Shown here in pieces: positions 15,067 through 23,502 of a stretch of DNA of 31,324 bases. The position numbers were made by a program, and so were the translations under genes. The notes below the pieces were generated by a model, which did no database searches, was not told the origin of the DNA, and saw only the letters and a program-made list of their open reading frames with translations. Source of the DNA: a virus; the IMG/VR virus record IMGVR_UViG_3300005914_000049, positions 1 to 31,324 of that record. One strand, 5' to 3'. The first letter of the stretch is position 1. Each line of letters starts with the position of its first letter.

Positions 15067-16320
15067 TTATATAGTTCTAATGTTAGATGCTTGTCCTGCC
15101 GCTCTGTTTATTTGTTCATTGCGGCGAGCATCTTTGTTCTCAGCAAAACTGTTGTCTGATCCTACATTTTGTCCTGCAGGACTTGAGCCGACTATATCAC
15201 TATTCGACGAGCTGGAAGGTGTAGACTTGCCCTCGCTTGGGCCAAATTTATCGACTAAGTTGCTGACTGAAGGAAAGAAGTATTTTCCCTGTGTGTTGTT
15301 GCCACGCAATACGTCTGTGGCTAAGCCTGTGATGTCCCTTAGGGCTGTTTTTTTAAGATCAGCATTTTTAAAAGTATCACGAGCCCTATATGCATCTAAG
15401 GCGGCACTTAAGAAGTTACCAGATGCAATCTTATCACCTATACCGCCAATGGTGTTAAACACACCACCTTTGCCTATAATAGTATCTCTGCCACCCAATG
15501 ATTGTAGTGGACTCGGAACAGTATCATAATGTATAATACCAAACCCTCTAACTTGGTCACTTGTTACTATGCCTTCTCCAATGTACCTAATTTGTTCAGG
15601 CATCACCGTCATTGTGCTAGACATAAAGGACTCACCTGAGTAATTATGATTGCCATGTTTAAATGATTGTATTATGGGGTTTTCCACAACATAATGTGTA
15701 AAAGTCTTTTGACTTAAACTATATACATTTATCCTAGCAATAAAGTTTCCCTGTACGTCTCCAGCTTGGCTATAACCCCATTTGTCAGTTGTTCTATTAC
15801 CATATACACTTAAACTGGGATCATATACAGCATTCTCGTGGTCATCGTCTCTAAAGTAATGTTTAAGGTAAAGCTCATGAAACTTTTTTGTTAAGTTAAT
15901 CGTGTCGTCGTGAAATTCTATCGTAACAGGATCGTAATTAACTTTAGTCTGAATGTTTACTTTTCTGTTATACGCATGTAACTGCTCTGTATCATAAGCA
16001 AATCCAGGCAATGTTACATTTTTTGCCAACATACCCAACTCTATGGATTCTTCGTTGGTCAATGGATTAAATGCTGGGTTTAGCTCTATGTTAACATGGA
16101 ACAGAGCACTGTGTTTTGGAGCCAGCGCAAAGTTGTTGTCTCCAAACATTCGTTGTCCGTGTTTGAAGTCCTTAATATAATCAGCAGTAGTTGCGGCGTC
16201 TGCTAAACTTTTAAATTGCTTTCCCAAACTGTCAGTAACATTTAACCCAGTGCCTGCTTTAATAACAGAACTAGCTGATCCTAACGCTTTTTGGAATACT
16301 CCAGATAATAAATTTGCCAT
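15067..16320 (-). CDS. Baseplate/tail-tube initiator protein, gp54-like (or gp48-like)
   Basis: This 417-aa protein has a tube-protein-like core near residues 75-260: LFHVNIELNPAF, LAKNVTLPGFAYDTEQL, NYDPVTIEFHDDTINLT and NPIIQSFKHG, the pattern of proteins sharing the gp19 fold that cap the baseplate and start the tube. In T4 these are gp48 and gp54. The N- and C-terminal parts are Gly/Ser/Ala-rich and variable. It lies directly after the tail tube gene, beyond a terminator. The late core ends 5 nt before the ATG and no ribosome-binding site is present. I cannot separate gp54 from gp48 by eye. Confidence 0.65.
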   Translation of the reverse strand: MANLLSGVFQKALGSASSVIKAGTGLNVTDSLGKQFKSLADAATTADYIKDFKHGQRMFGDNNFALAPKHSALFHVNIELNPAFNPLTNEESIELGMLAKNVTLPGFAYDTEQLHAYNRKVNIQTKVNYDPVTIEFHDDTINLTKKFHELYLKHYFRDDDHENAVYDPSLSVYGNRTTDKWGYSQAGDVQGNFIARINVYSLSQKTFTHYVVENPIIQSFKHGNHNYSGESFMSSTMTVMPEQIRYIGEGIVTSDQVRGFGIIHYDTVPSPLQSLGGRDTIIGKGGVFNTIGGIGDKIASGNFLSAALDAYRARDTFKNADLKKTALRDITGLATDVLRGNNTQGKYFFPSVSNLVDKFGPSEGKSTPSSSSNSDIVGSSPAGQNVGSDNSFAENKDARRNEQINRAAGQASNIRTI

Positions 16321-16325
16321 ACTAT

Positions 16326-16334
16326 TATTTATCC
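16326..16334 (-). promoter_or_regulatory. Late promoter core for the gp54-like gene, leaderless type
   Basis: The minus strand reads GGATAAATA, then ATAGT, then ATG. It begins two to three bases after the U tract of the gp19 terminator. Confidence 0.6.
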
Positions 16335-16336
16335 AT

Positions 16337-16361
16337 AAAAAAACAGGGGTTTTATACCCTG
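16337..16361 (-). terminator. Rho-independent terminator after gp19
   Basis: On the minus strand CAGGG, an 8-base loop and CCCTG are followed by seven T. It begins 28 bases after the gp19 stop. Confidence 0.85.
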
Positions 16362-16388
16362 CTTTTTAATTCTGCTAAAATACTAAAA

Positions 16389-17006
16389 TTAACCTGTAAT
16401 TGTCTGACCTATTGTTCTTCCAACCAATGTACCAATACCAGTTCCAAGTGGAGTCTGTATTGCGTTGTCAAAACTAATTGTCATCTGAATACTTATTGGT
16501 TCATCACTACCGTATGATACATCACCGTATGCTACGTTAGTTAAAAAGCAGCCATACAGTTCCCAGGTCTCTAATGATGTTGGAGTAAATGCACCATTAC
16601 CACCATCTAATATTTCACATCTTGTAATAAACTTGTAGTCAATGCCTGATGCCGCACTAGACTGTTCCATAAAGTCATATTGCTTTTGCATCTGCTCGCC
16701 AACTAGTTTGGAAACATTACCCTGGGCGTCATCACGCAGGTTAACTGTGGTTGTCTCCCAGGTCGGGCGTCCACCTAAGTAAATTCTAGAGTTATAAATT
16801 GGAATTTCCATACGTTCTTGTGAAACTGTTGGTCGCATAAAATCTATAACTTGTTTTGTTAGCTCACTACGTGGAGTTGTAATGCCAAAGTTTTCAAAGC
16901 TCACTCTAAAGCGATACTTTAATTTTGGCATCAACAAGCCTTGTGTACTTGCTGATTGGTCACTAGCTAAAGGTACCGTAAATTTGTTTAAACTTGCTAC
17001 TGCCAT
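16389..17006 (-). CDS. 19: Tail tube protein gp19
   Basis: The 205-aa protein fits the T4 tail tube family (163 aa in T4): YRFRVSFENFG, then MRPTVSQERMEIPIYNSRIYL, a WETTTVNLRDD strand, FITRCEILDGG and the closing TISFDNAIQ. Hexamers of it stack to form the inner tube. The extra length lies mainly at the C-terminal GTGIGTLVGRTIGQT tail. AGGAGAC precedes the ATG and a late core lies upstream. A terminator follows. Its position after gp18 is the usual T4 order. Confidence 0.9.
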   Translation of the reverse strand: MAVASLNKFTVPLASDQSASTQGLLMPKLKYRFRVSFENFGITTPRSELTKQVIDFMRPTVSQERMEIPIYNSRIYLGGRPTWETTTVNLRDDAQGNVSKLVGEQMQKQYDFMEQSSAASGIDYKFITRCEILDGGNGAFTPTSLETWELYGCFLTNVAYGDVSYGSDEPISIQMTISFDNAIQTPLGTGIGTLVGRTIGQTITG

Positions 17007-17028
17007 TTTTCTGTCTCCTAATTAGTAG

Positions 17029-17036
17029 TATTTATC
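17029..17036 (-). promoter_or_regulatory. Late promoter for gp19
   Basis: The minus strand reads GATAAATA. The core and 3' flank ATAAATACTACTAATTA are identical to the gp18 promoter. The predicted leader is 17 nt and contains AGGAGAC. Confidence 0.65.
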
Positions 17037-17050
17037 GTATACTACTGCAT

Positions 17051-17076
17051 TAATGAGAGCCTAGTGGCTCTCATTA
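17051..17076 (-). terminator. Perfect 11-bp hairpin between gp18 and gp19
   Basis: TAATGAGAGCC and GGCTCTCATTA are separated by a 4-base loop. No U tract follows on the minus strand, so it is more likely an mRNA 3'-end stabiliser, a processing site or a weak terminator behind gp18. Confidence 0.5.
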
Positions 17077-17090
17077 TATGCGTACTTTAA

Positions 17091-20000
17091 TTATACACTA
17101 GTTCCTGCAATCTCACCTGTGTTCTTCAATCTAATTGGAACAAAGATAAATTCAGCAGACTTAACTGGCTCAATAGCAACGTCTACGTATAGTTCGTTTC
17201 TATCAATCCTAACTGGTGTGTTGTTTGTTTCATCACATACAACAACATAGTCGCTTAATGCTCTCTTAGCAACCAAGTCGTTACATAACTGTTCGACGAT
17301 TTGTTTAATTTCGTCTCTAGTTAACTTGTCGTTGGGCTCAAACACAAACGGTTTTGCTAATGTGTTTAAGTTAGTTCTCATATAAACAACAAGTCTTGCA
17401 ACATTAATTCTATCAAGTGAACTTGGTGCGTTTGGATCACGTGTTTTTTGACCATAAATTGTTAAACCAATTCCTGGAAGGAATGTAATTGGATTAATCT
17501 TATTTTCATATAGACTATCTCTTACACCTTCTGTTAAGCCTGCTAACACAAACTCACCAGTGGATGAACTAACATAACCAAGTTGTGTGGCGTTGTCAAC
17601 TAGACCTCGTTTCGTACCTGCTGGTGCAAACCAAGGGAAGCTCACATCGTCACTTCTGATCATTGTGCGTAATGCCATATGACTTGGTGGAACAACAATA
17701 GTGCTACCTGATAAATCAGTACTCTGTCCTGATGGATAATATAACCCAACATAGGCATCAGTTGATGTTGCGCCTTCGCCGAACCATGTGCCAGTGTTAT
17801 TATTATAGTTGCTTATTTCAGTAGCACTTGGGGCAAGTCTAATTGGGGTGTCTGCAACAATAAATGCGGTGTTACGTCTATCGTTATTTAGACTAATCAT
17901 ATTAGCAGTTAACTCTTCATAGCCAGGAGCGGCAATTAAGTTATATACCTGTTGCTCTTCTCTGATCTCTGTGTTACTGTCTAATGCAGACTTCATTGCG
18001 GCTACCACAACCTGTCTGACTGCTTTTCTACCCATGTAAGGTGAGCCGTCTGACTTGTTGCCTGCCTTATTAACCCAAGCATCTTTAATTGTTGGTAAAG
18101 ATCCTGCAAAGTCATCTGAATTAAAGTAGTCGTTCTTAAACTCTTTAACTAAGTAACCACTTCTACGTGTATTAAACAATAAAGTTCCACGTGGATAAAG
18201 TGCGGCACTTGGAACATCTAAGTCTGTATAGTTAGATGCCAACAAACTTGTAATTAGTGGGATGTCACCAGTAATTGGATTTGTTGTTCCGTCTGTGTCC
18301 CAACGTGCATCTGCAAACAAAATACCGTTCTCTGATGTTTGATCTGAATTATCAATCAATGTCCAATTAGAATCAGTAGCATCGTATCTGTAAAGGTTAG
18401 GATAGTTCTCTAAATCGCTTGTATCTAACCAAAGGTCTCCACTTACTAGTGCTGATGCATCTGACTGTGCAATTGGTTCACTTGCGGCGACAATAACACC
18501 ATCTGGATCAGTAGCAGTTAAATCATAGCCCCTTGCATCAGCGGCTAGTGTCTGGTACCCTTTCCAGTCTGTCCCGTTATGTATCATAATGTCAACATCA
18601 TCAACAGCGTTATAGTACCAAAGTGTACCTGTTACAGGATCTGCGCTTGGTACTGCTAAACTTGCTGTGTATGTTAATGGGATCCAGTTACTTGCAACCA
18701 AGTCTGAATTATTTCCCGCTTTAACGTTTGATAATGAAGTTGTAATACCAGCAGTTGTTAACGGTGTTCCTGCAGTATTCTTTAATACTATAACGCCACC
18801 ACCTGTGTGGTTAATAACAATTTTACCTGCACTGTTTACACTAGCAGTAATTTGTGATAGTCCTAATGCTAGTAGATCTGACACCAAAGACGCCGCATCA
18901 GTACCACTTAGTGTAACTGTTTGTGCTGTGCTTAGTGTGCTACTGGCTGGCACACTCTGCTGAATAGTAAATGTGTTAGTGGCTGTTAGTACTGGGTTAG
19001 CAACACTACCTGTAATTGTGGTGCTACCAGTTGCTGAACGCTTATATAGCTTGTAAGTAGCTGAGTCATCTTCTAGTGCATCGTATTGTACGTAAACACT
19101 ACTAGCACCAATGTTTTTACCACCACCAGTAGCATCCAGAGTTGCGTTTGCTGACTGGTCGTTTTCGTAAACAGGAGCACTTACTGCTGAGAATGCATCT
19201 GTTGTGCTAGAGTAAACACTAGCGTCAAAACTTGCACCAACATTAGCAGTGGTTGTTTTAATCCAAACACTTCCTGTTGGTCTAGAAGCTGTATCGTTAG
19301 TCTTCCAAGTAGGAACACTTGTATGAGCTGTCTGAGCTAGTGCTGGTCTGTAGAACGTACCTGCTGTGATGCCTAAATCTGCTAATGGGGTTCCTACACT
19401 GTTACTAATAATAATTGCACCGTCTGCTGTACTGCCATCTGATGTTGTAGTGGCGTCTGCAAAAATATGCAGTATGCCGGTTGTGGCACTAGCGTATGCT
19501 GTAATACCAGTAACCGATGCAGTATTAATATCGCTTACCAAACTAGAAACTGTTGTTCCAGTTAACGTAACTGTTGAGCCGTTAATGATAACTGCGTTTG
19601 AAGAAGTTAGTGTTGGGTTAGCAGTTGTTGCCGCAATAGTTGGGCTAGAAGTCTGCCAACCTATGCTGCCTACTAGTACCCAAGTATTATTGTACTTCTT
19701 GTAGTAAATTGGATTGTTTGTATTTGTTGTAACCACGGCATAATCGCCAATGCTACCAATACTTGTTTTAGGTACACCACCACTTAAATCTGAGGTGCTT
19801 GCTAAAATTGTAGGCACTTTGTTAGTAAATGCCTGTGTAGCACTATTCCATTCAAAAATGCCCCATAGAGTGTCTGTTAAATCTAACCAATAAGTTCCAT
19901 TAGATGGGCTTCCAGTAGGACGTACTGTTGTTCCAACTAATTCGGCTGTGTTTACATTTGCTCTGATGCAATAAACTCTATTGGATACACCTAGTAAACT

Positions 20001-20291
20001 ATAAGCAGTCATCAATCCATATTCATTAATATCATAACCATGAATAGGGGTTCCTGAACTTGTCTTATAGAATGTTGGAGTACCGAATAGGCTTGTTAAT
20101 TCTCTCTGACTTGTAGCGGCTACTAACTTGCCTGCATTTGCGGCGGTAGTTGCTATTGCTGTTACGCTAGAAGTGTTTAATTTGTCCTGTGCTGTGGCTA
20201 AAACAATTAAAGGGATAGTCCCCAATTGATTTGGCGCATAGTTACTCTCGTCAGTAACAGTTACATCTACTCCAGGTGAAATTAATGCCAT
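17091..20291 (-). CDS. 18: Tail sheath protein gp18, enlarged
   Basis: This 1066-aa protein is the contractile sheath. The N-terminus MALISPGVDVTVTDESNY and the C-terminal third (LYENKINPITFLPGIGLTI, SSLDRINVARLVVYMRTNL, CDETNNTPVRIDRNEL) match T4 gp18 (659 aa). Between about residues 125 and 680 there is an insertion made of two repeat types: GTxW modules (GTYWLD, GSVWIK, GTLWYY, GDLWLD) and two copies of a strand-rich unit that ends GTPLxxLGIT or GTPLTTAGIT. These probably decorate the outside of the sheath. A TTG start at 20306 is unlikely because those codons hold the TGAGGAT ribosome-binding site; I use the ATG at 20291. Confidence 0.9.
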   Translation of the reverse strand: MALISPGVDVTVTDESNYAPNQLGTIPLIVLATAQDKLNTSSVTAIATTAANAGKLVAATSQRELTSLFGTPTFYKTSSGTPIHGYDINEYGLMTAYSLLGVSNRVYCIRANVNTAELVGTTVRPTGSPSNGTYWLDLTDTLWGIFEWNSATQAFTNKVPTILASTSDLSGGVPKTSIGSIGDYAVVTTNTNNPIYYKKYNNTWVLVGSIGWQTSSPTIAATTANPTLTSSNAVIINGSTVTLTGTTVSSLVSDINTASVTGITAYASATTGILHIFADATTTSDGSTADGAIIISNSVGTPLADLGITAGTFYRPALAQTAHTSVPTWKTNDTASRPTGSVWIKTTTANVGASFDASVYSSTTDAFSAVSAPVYENDQSANATLDATGGGKNIGASSVYVQYDALEDDSATYKLYKRSATGSTTITGSVANPVLTATNTFTIQQSVPASSTLSTAQTVTLSGTDAASLVSDLLALGLSQITASVNSAGKIVINHTGGGVIVLKNTAGTPLTTAGITTSLSNVKAGNNSDLVASNWIPLTYTASLAVPSADPVTGTLWYYNAVDDVDIMIHNGTDWKGYQTLAADARGYDLTATDPDGVIVAASEPIAQSDASALVSGDLWLDTSDLENYPNLYRYDATDSNWTLIDNSDQTSENGILFADARWDTDGTTNPITGDIPLITSLLASNYTDLDVPSAALYPRGTLLFNTRRSGYLVKEFKNDYFNSDDFAGSLPTIKDAWVNKAGNKSDGSPYMGRKAVRQVVVAAMKSALDSNTEIREEQQVYNLIAAPGYEELTANMISLNNDRRNTAFIVADTPIRLAPSATEISNYNNNTGTWFGEGATSTDAYVGLYYPSGQSTDLSGSTIVVPPSHMALRTMIRSDDVSFPWFAPAGTKRGLVDNATQLGYVSSSTGEFVLAGLTEGVRDSLYENKINPITFLPGIGLTIYGQKTRDPNAPSSLDRINVARLVVYMRTNLNTLAKPFVFEPNDKLTRDEIKQIVEQLCNDLVAKRALSDYVVVCDETNNTPVRIDRNELYVDVAIEPVKSAEFIFVPIRLKNTGEIAGTSV

Positions 20292-20321
20292 TGTAATAAT
20301 CCTCAATATGTTAATTAGTAG

Positions 20322-20330
20322 TATTTATTG
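20322..20330 (-). promoter_or_regulatory. Late promoter for gp18
   Basis: The minus strand reads CAATAAATA with the same 3' flank as the gp19 promoter. The predicted leader is 25 nt with TGAGGAT. Confidence 0.65.
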
Positions 20331-20375
20331 ATTATAAGCAAAATGGCACCTATTAGTCGCCCTTTTAAAGGTATC

Positions 20376-20384
20376 TATTAAATA
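20376..20384 (+). promoter_or_regulatory. Late promoter core for the second HNH gene, leaderless type
   Basis: The sequence TATTAAATA is followed by ACTAC and then the ATG at 20390, again a 5-nt spacer with no ribosome-binding site. The core is a weaker match than the others. Confidence 0.45.
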
Positions 20385-20389
20385 ACTAC

Positions 20390-20737
20390 ATGCAACGCAG
20401 AATATGCCCAGCCTGTAATAGGAACCAAGTAGCTGTAAACTACAAAAAACACGACAAGATTTACTATAGATCTAGGTGCGATTCTTGTATTAGGCTTCGT
20501 AGAAAAGAACCTTCAAAAATACCTGCGTGGCACCAAGCAGGATATAAGAAAAAGAGTCAATGTGAGAAGTGCGGATTCAACTCTAAAAGCAAGGCACAAA
20601 TTATGGTCTGGCACGTGGATGGAGATTTAGGCAACAACAATAAGAGTAACCTAATCAGTGTGTGTTTAAATTGCGGAGTTGATATAAGTAATATGAACCT
20701 AGGTTGGCGACCTAGTGAGATACTACCAGATTTTTAA
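20390..20737 (+). CDS. Small zinc-binding HNH-like endonuclease
   Basis: This 115-aa protein has four CxxC pairs: CPAC (6-9), CDSC, CEKC, and a final CLNC. The second half has WHVDGDLGNNNKSNLISVC, which resembles the HNH pattern H-x-D-G-x-x-x-N-N-x-x-N-L-x-x-L-C. It is probably a free-standing nuclease. It is on the strand opposite to gp18 and dNMP kinase, and its end overlaps the kinase gene by 26 bases in a convergent arrangement, which suggests late insertion into the structural region. Catalysis is not certain because only one His is in place. Confidence 0.65.
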   Translation: MQRRICPACNRNQVAVNYKKHDKIYYRSRCDSCIRLRRKEPSKIPAWHQAGYKKKSQCEKCGFNSKSKAQIMVWHVDGDLGNNNKSNLISVCLNCGVDISNMNLGWRPSEILPDF

Positions 20738-21335
20738 GTACTTCATATAGCTCATCTATACTGCCGTTGTTTAATACAGTATAATTAAAGTCTGCACTTG
20801 CCCACGCCCATTCGCTAATGTGTACCTTAAAGTGGGTGTGCATCTGATCCTCTGCTTGTTTGTCCCCGTTATTGGCGGCTATTGCGGTATTGTACCATAC
20901 AGGATCTTCCCCACGTTTAACACGGAGAACTTTGCCGCCCAGACCTTTAATCATTTTTATCTCGTTAGGAAACCTACAATCTGTAATAACAGAGTCGTCT
21001 TTACTTTTACGTATTTTGTTTTCTAAACTTGCAATCCAGGTATCATCGTGAAAGCTCTTACGCACAACTTCGGTACCCCACTGTTGTAAGACATAACGAG
21101 GAGTTAAGTTGGGTATGCCTAGTCTTTGCGACCACCATTCGTCAACTTGCTCACGCCATTGGCGAGCCATTGTTGTACGGCCTTCCACAAGATCTCTATC
21201 CCAACCAAATATTGTACTAACAGCATCTTTAAGTGGGTTAGCAAAACTATCACGTCTGTAACCATGAAAATTTACCAAGTAATCTGCAACGGTGTCTTTG
21301 CCGGTTCCAATCAGCCCACATATTCCTATAATCAT
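20712..21335 (-). CDS. 1: Deoxynucleoside monophosphate kinase, gp1-like
   Basis: From the ATG at 21335 the protein is 207 aa. A P-loop GLIGTGKDT lies at residues 6-14, followed by DSFANPLKDAV, the QQWGTEVVRK segment and DCRFPNEI, all typical of T4 gp1, which phosphorylates dGMP, dTMP and hydroxymethyl-dCMP for phage DNA synthesis. A TTG start six codons earlier lies in the -10 box and is unlikely. Nucleotide synthesis genes are usually early or middle, which agrees with the sigma70-like -10 in front of it instead of a late core. Whether the phage has modified bases cannot be told from this window. Confidence 0.85.
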   Translation of the reverse strand: MIIGICGLIGTGKDTVADYLVNFHGYRRDSFANPLKDAVSTIFGWDRDLVEGRTTMARQWREQVDEWWSQRLGIPNLTPRYVLQQWGTEVVRKSFHDDTWIASLENKIRKSKDDSVITDCRFPNEIKMIKGLGGKVLRVKRGEDPVWYNTAIAANNGDKQAEDQMHTHFKVHISEWAWASADFNYTVLNNGSIDELYEVLKNLVVSH

Positions 21336-21341
21336 AGATAG

Positions 21342-21347
21342 ATTATA
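21342..21347 (-). promoter_or_regulatory. -10 box TATAAT directly before the dNMP kinase ATG
   Basis: A perfect TATAAT ends six bases before the ATG; a weak -35 (TTTAAT) lies 17 bases upstream. Transcription would start at or beside the start codon. Confidence 0.45.
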
Positions 21348-21410
21348 ACACAAGTAGAAATAAAATTAAACAGAAAAATTAGCCAGTTGCTCAAGTCATT
21401 CAGTTCTAGC

Positions 21411-21980
21411 TTATACCGCTACAACTTCGATGTTAGGATCGATTTCCCTTACTAAACTGGCAATACCAGCGAGTGTTCCAGATAAGGAACTGGGGCAACT
21501 ACCACATGCGCCCTGATAATGGACACTTAAAACGTTATCCTCTAAGCCTACAACATAGAGATCACCGCCATCACTTTGAAGGTATGGCCTCACACGGTCA
21601 TCTAGCAATTCATTGATTTGCACAAGCTGAGCCCGTTCCGTTTCGGAAAGACTGGATTCATCCGTTTGAAGCCATGTGGCAGTTTTCGATGCTTCCTCCG
21701 AAACCTGAGTTGCAACAGGGGCCAAACGAATTGGTTCGGCCAAAGAGCGCATCAAATCTTTCCAATCAGCACTGCCGTCTTGCGTCACCGTAATCCAATT
21801 ATCGACATAAAAAACAGATACCACACTCTCTATTTGAAACAAACTAGACGCAAGTTCATCCCCAACCGCTTCTTCCGCTGACTCATATGACTTGGCCACA
21901 CCATAGGTTATAGGTTCTTTGAGTACGAATTTCCTAGCGTTTGGATTCGGCGTAACTGCTAAGTCGGCAATTTTAGGCAT
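21411..21980 (-). CDS. nfu: Nfu-type Fe-S cluster carrier (NfuA/NifU C-terminal family)
   Basis: This 189-aa protein has the two-domain Nfu layout. The N-terminal domain (about 5-90) begins with [11 protein letters not shown], typical of Nfu_N. The C-terminal NifU-like domain (about 115-189) has RPYLQSDGGDLYVVG and the cluster-binding CxxC at C159 and C162 (GACGSCPSS). It would receive a [4Fe-4S] cluster and deliver it to target enzymes. It lies 85 bases after sufB on the same strand. Its first 64 bases, including the region just before the ATG, are repeated almost exactly in front of sufB. Base composition looks less AT-rich than the flanking phage genes. No clear Shine-Dalgarno is seen. Confidence 0.9.
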   Translation of the reverse strand: MPKIADLAVTPNPNARKFVLKEPITYGVAKSYESAEEAVGDELASSLFQIESVVSVFYVDNWITVTQDGSADWKDLMRSLAEPIRLAPVATQVSEEASKTATWLQTDESSLSETERAQLVQINELLDDRVRPYLQSDGGDLYVVGLEDNVLSVHYQGACGSCPSSLSGTLAGIASLVREIDPNIEVVAV

Positions 21981-21985
21981 AATTT
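21922..21985 (-). repeat. 64-bp direct repeat, copy A (nfu 5' end)
   Basis: This copy covers the first ~20 codons of nfu plus five bases before the ATG. It matches copy B (23509-23572) at 60 of 64 positions by my alignment, in the same orientation, about 1.59 kb apart. Confidence 0.9.
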
Positions 21986-22065
21986 TTTTACTTAAGTTTT
22001 TTGAGTGCCATCAATACTAGCGACGAGGTTATGTACACTTAGGATCGTTTCTGCATTCTTTATAA

Positions 22066-23502
22066 TCATCCAACACTTCCTTCCAGTTTTAAGCCGAGTA
22101 ATTTTGTTGCCTCGACCGCGAACTCCATGGGCAAGTGCATAAATACATCTCTAACGAATCCATTAATAATCATAGAAACAGCTTCTTCAGAACCGATACC
22201 TCGACTCGAAAAATAAAACATCTGCTCTTCACCAATTTTTGATGTGCTTGCCTCATGCTCTACGATCGAGCTCTTGTTGGCGACCTCGATGTAAGGGAAT
22301 GTATTGGCACCACAAAGATCGCCAATCAACATAGAGTCGCATTGAGAATAGTTACGAGCGCCATCGGCTTTAGGTGACACCTTCACCAAACCACGATAAC
22401 TATTATTAGATTTTCCCGCTGAAATACCCTTACTGATAATGCGGCTGCGGGTATTCTTGCCAATATGGAACATCTTTGTTCCAGTGTCCGCTTGTTGCAT
22501 GTGATTAGTAAGCGCTACGGAGTAAAACTCACCCACCGAATTATCGCCAAGAAGAATACACGAGGGGTATTTCCAAGTCACCGCTGATCCAGTCTCCACT
22601 TGGGTCCAAGATATCTTGGAGTTTTTACCTTTGCACAATCCTCGCTTAGTCACAAAATTAAAGATACCACCAACGCCATTTTCATCTCCGGCATACCAAT
22701 TTTGCACAGTGGAATACTTAATATCCGCATCATCAAGAGCAATGAGCTCAACCACCGCCGCATGCAATTGATTCGTGTCAAATTGAGGTGCGGTGCAACC
22801 CTCTAGGTAACACACCTGACTGCCCTCTTCTGCGACAATCAGAGTCCTTTCAAACTGACCCGAGTCCTGAGTATTGATGCGAAAGTAAGTCGACAGATCC
22901 ATCGGACACTTCACACCTTTGGGGATGTAACAAAACGAACCGTCCGTAAAAACCGCTGAATTTAATGCAGAATAAAAATTATCGGTATAAGGAACAACGC
23001 TGCCAAGGTACTTCTTAATCAGATCTGGATGGTCTCTGACCGCCTCCGAGAACGAGCAAAATATGATCCCGTATTCCGCTAACTTTTCTTTATAGGTGGT
23101 CGTTACAGAAACACTATCAAAAACAACATCCACAGCAACGCCTGCCAAAGCCGCACGCTCATTCATAGGAATACCAAGCTTCTCAAAAGTTTTCAATAAC
23201 TCTGGATCGACCTCATCCATGGACTTCTTGGTCGCCTTAGACTTCGGTGCCGAATAATAAATTATGTCCTGAAAATCAATTTTTGGATATCTCACGTTTG
23301 GCCATTTTGGCTCTGTCATCGTCAACCAATGACGGTAAGCATTAAGACGAAACTCTAACAACCAATCTGGCTCATTCTTCTTGCTCGATATCGTTCGAAT
23401 AACATCTTCGCTCAAACCACGAGCCATTGAATCCGTCTCGATTTCGGTGTGGAATCCAGCCTTGTACGGCTGATTCACAATGTTATCAATTGCTGTATTC
23501 AT
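22066..23502 (-). CDS. sufB: SufB, Fe-S cluster scaffold subunit
   Basis: This 478-aa protein is full length for SufB (495 aa in E. coli). Family blocks are present throughout: [58 protein letters not shown] and the C-terminal [13 protein letters not shown]. Residues known to matter in E. coli SufB seem conserved: the sulfur-accepting Cys405 corresponds to C388 (SQCDSM) and His433/Glu434 to H416/E417 (VEHEAST). In bacteria SufB works with SufC and SufD; neither is in the window, so the product may join host SufCD or act as a homodimer scaffold. The ATG overlaps a 22-codon leader ORF (ATGA). Spot counts give about 44% GC here against about 37% nearby, consistent with acquisition from a host. 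Confidence 0.95.
   Translation of the reverse strand: MNTAIDNIVNQPYKAGFHTEIETDSMARGLSEDVIRTISSKKNEPDWLLEFRLNAYRHWLTMTEPKWPNVRYPKIDFQDIIYYSAPKSKATKKSMDEVDPELLKTFEKLGIPMNERAALAGVAVDVVFDSVSVTTTYKEKLAEYGIIFCSFSEAVRDHPDLIKKYLGSVVPYTDNFYSALNSAVFTDGSFCYIPKGVKCPMDLSTYFRINTQDSGQFERTLIVAEEGSQVCYLEGCTAPQFDTNQLHAAVVELIALDDADIKYSTVQNWYAGDENGVGGIFNFVTKRGLCKGKNSKISWTQVETGSAVTWKYPSCILLGDNSVGEFYSVALTNHMQQADTGTKMFHIGKNTRSRIISKGISAGKSNNSYRGLVKVSPKADGARNYSQCDSMLIGDLCGANTFPYIEVANKSSIVEHEASTSKIGEEQMFYFSSRGIGSEEAVSMIINGFVRDVFMHLPMEFAVEATKLLGLKLEGSVG

Noticed and set aside
18667-19704. Plus-strand hydrophobic open frames inside gp18
   Set aside because: Antisense shadows of Thr/Ala/Val-rich codons; no start signals.
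20292-20306. TTG start for gp18
   Set aside because: The codons coincide with the TGAGGAT ribosome-binding site and homologues start at MALISPG.
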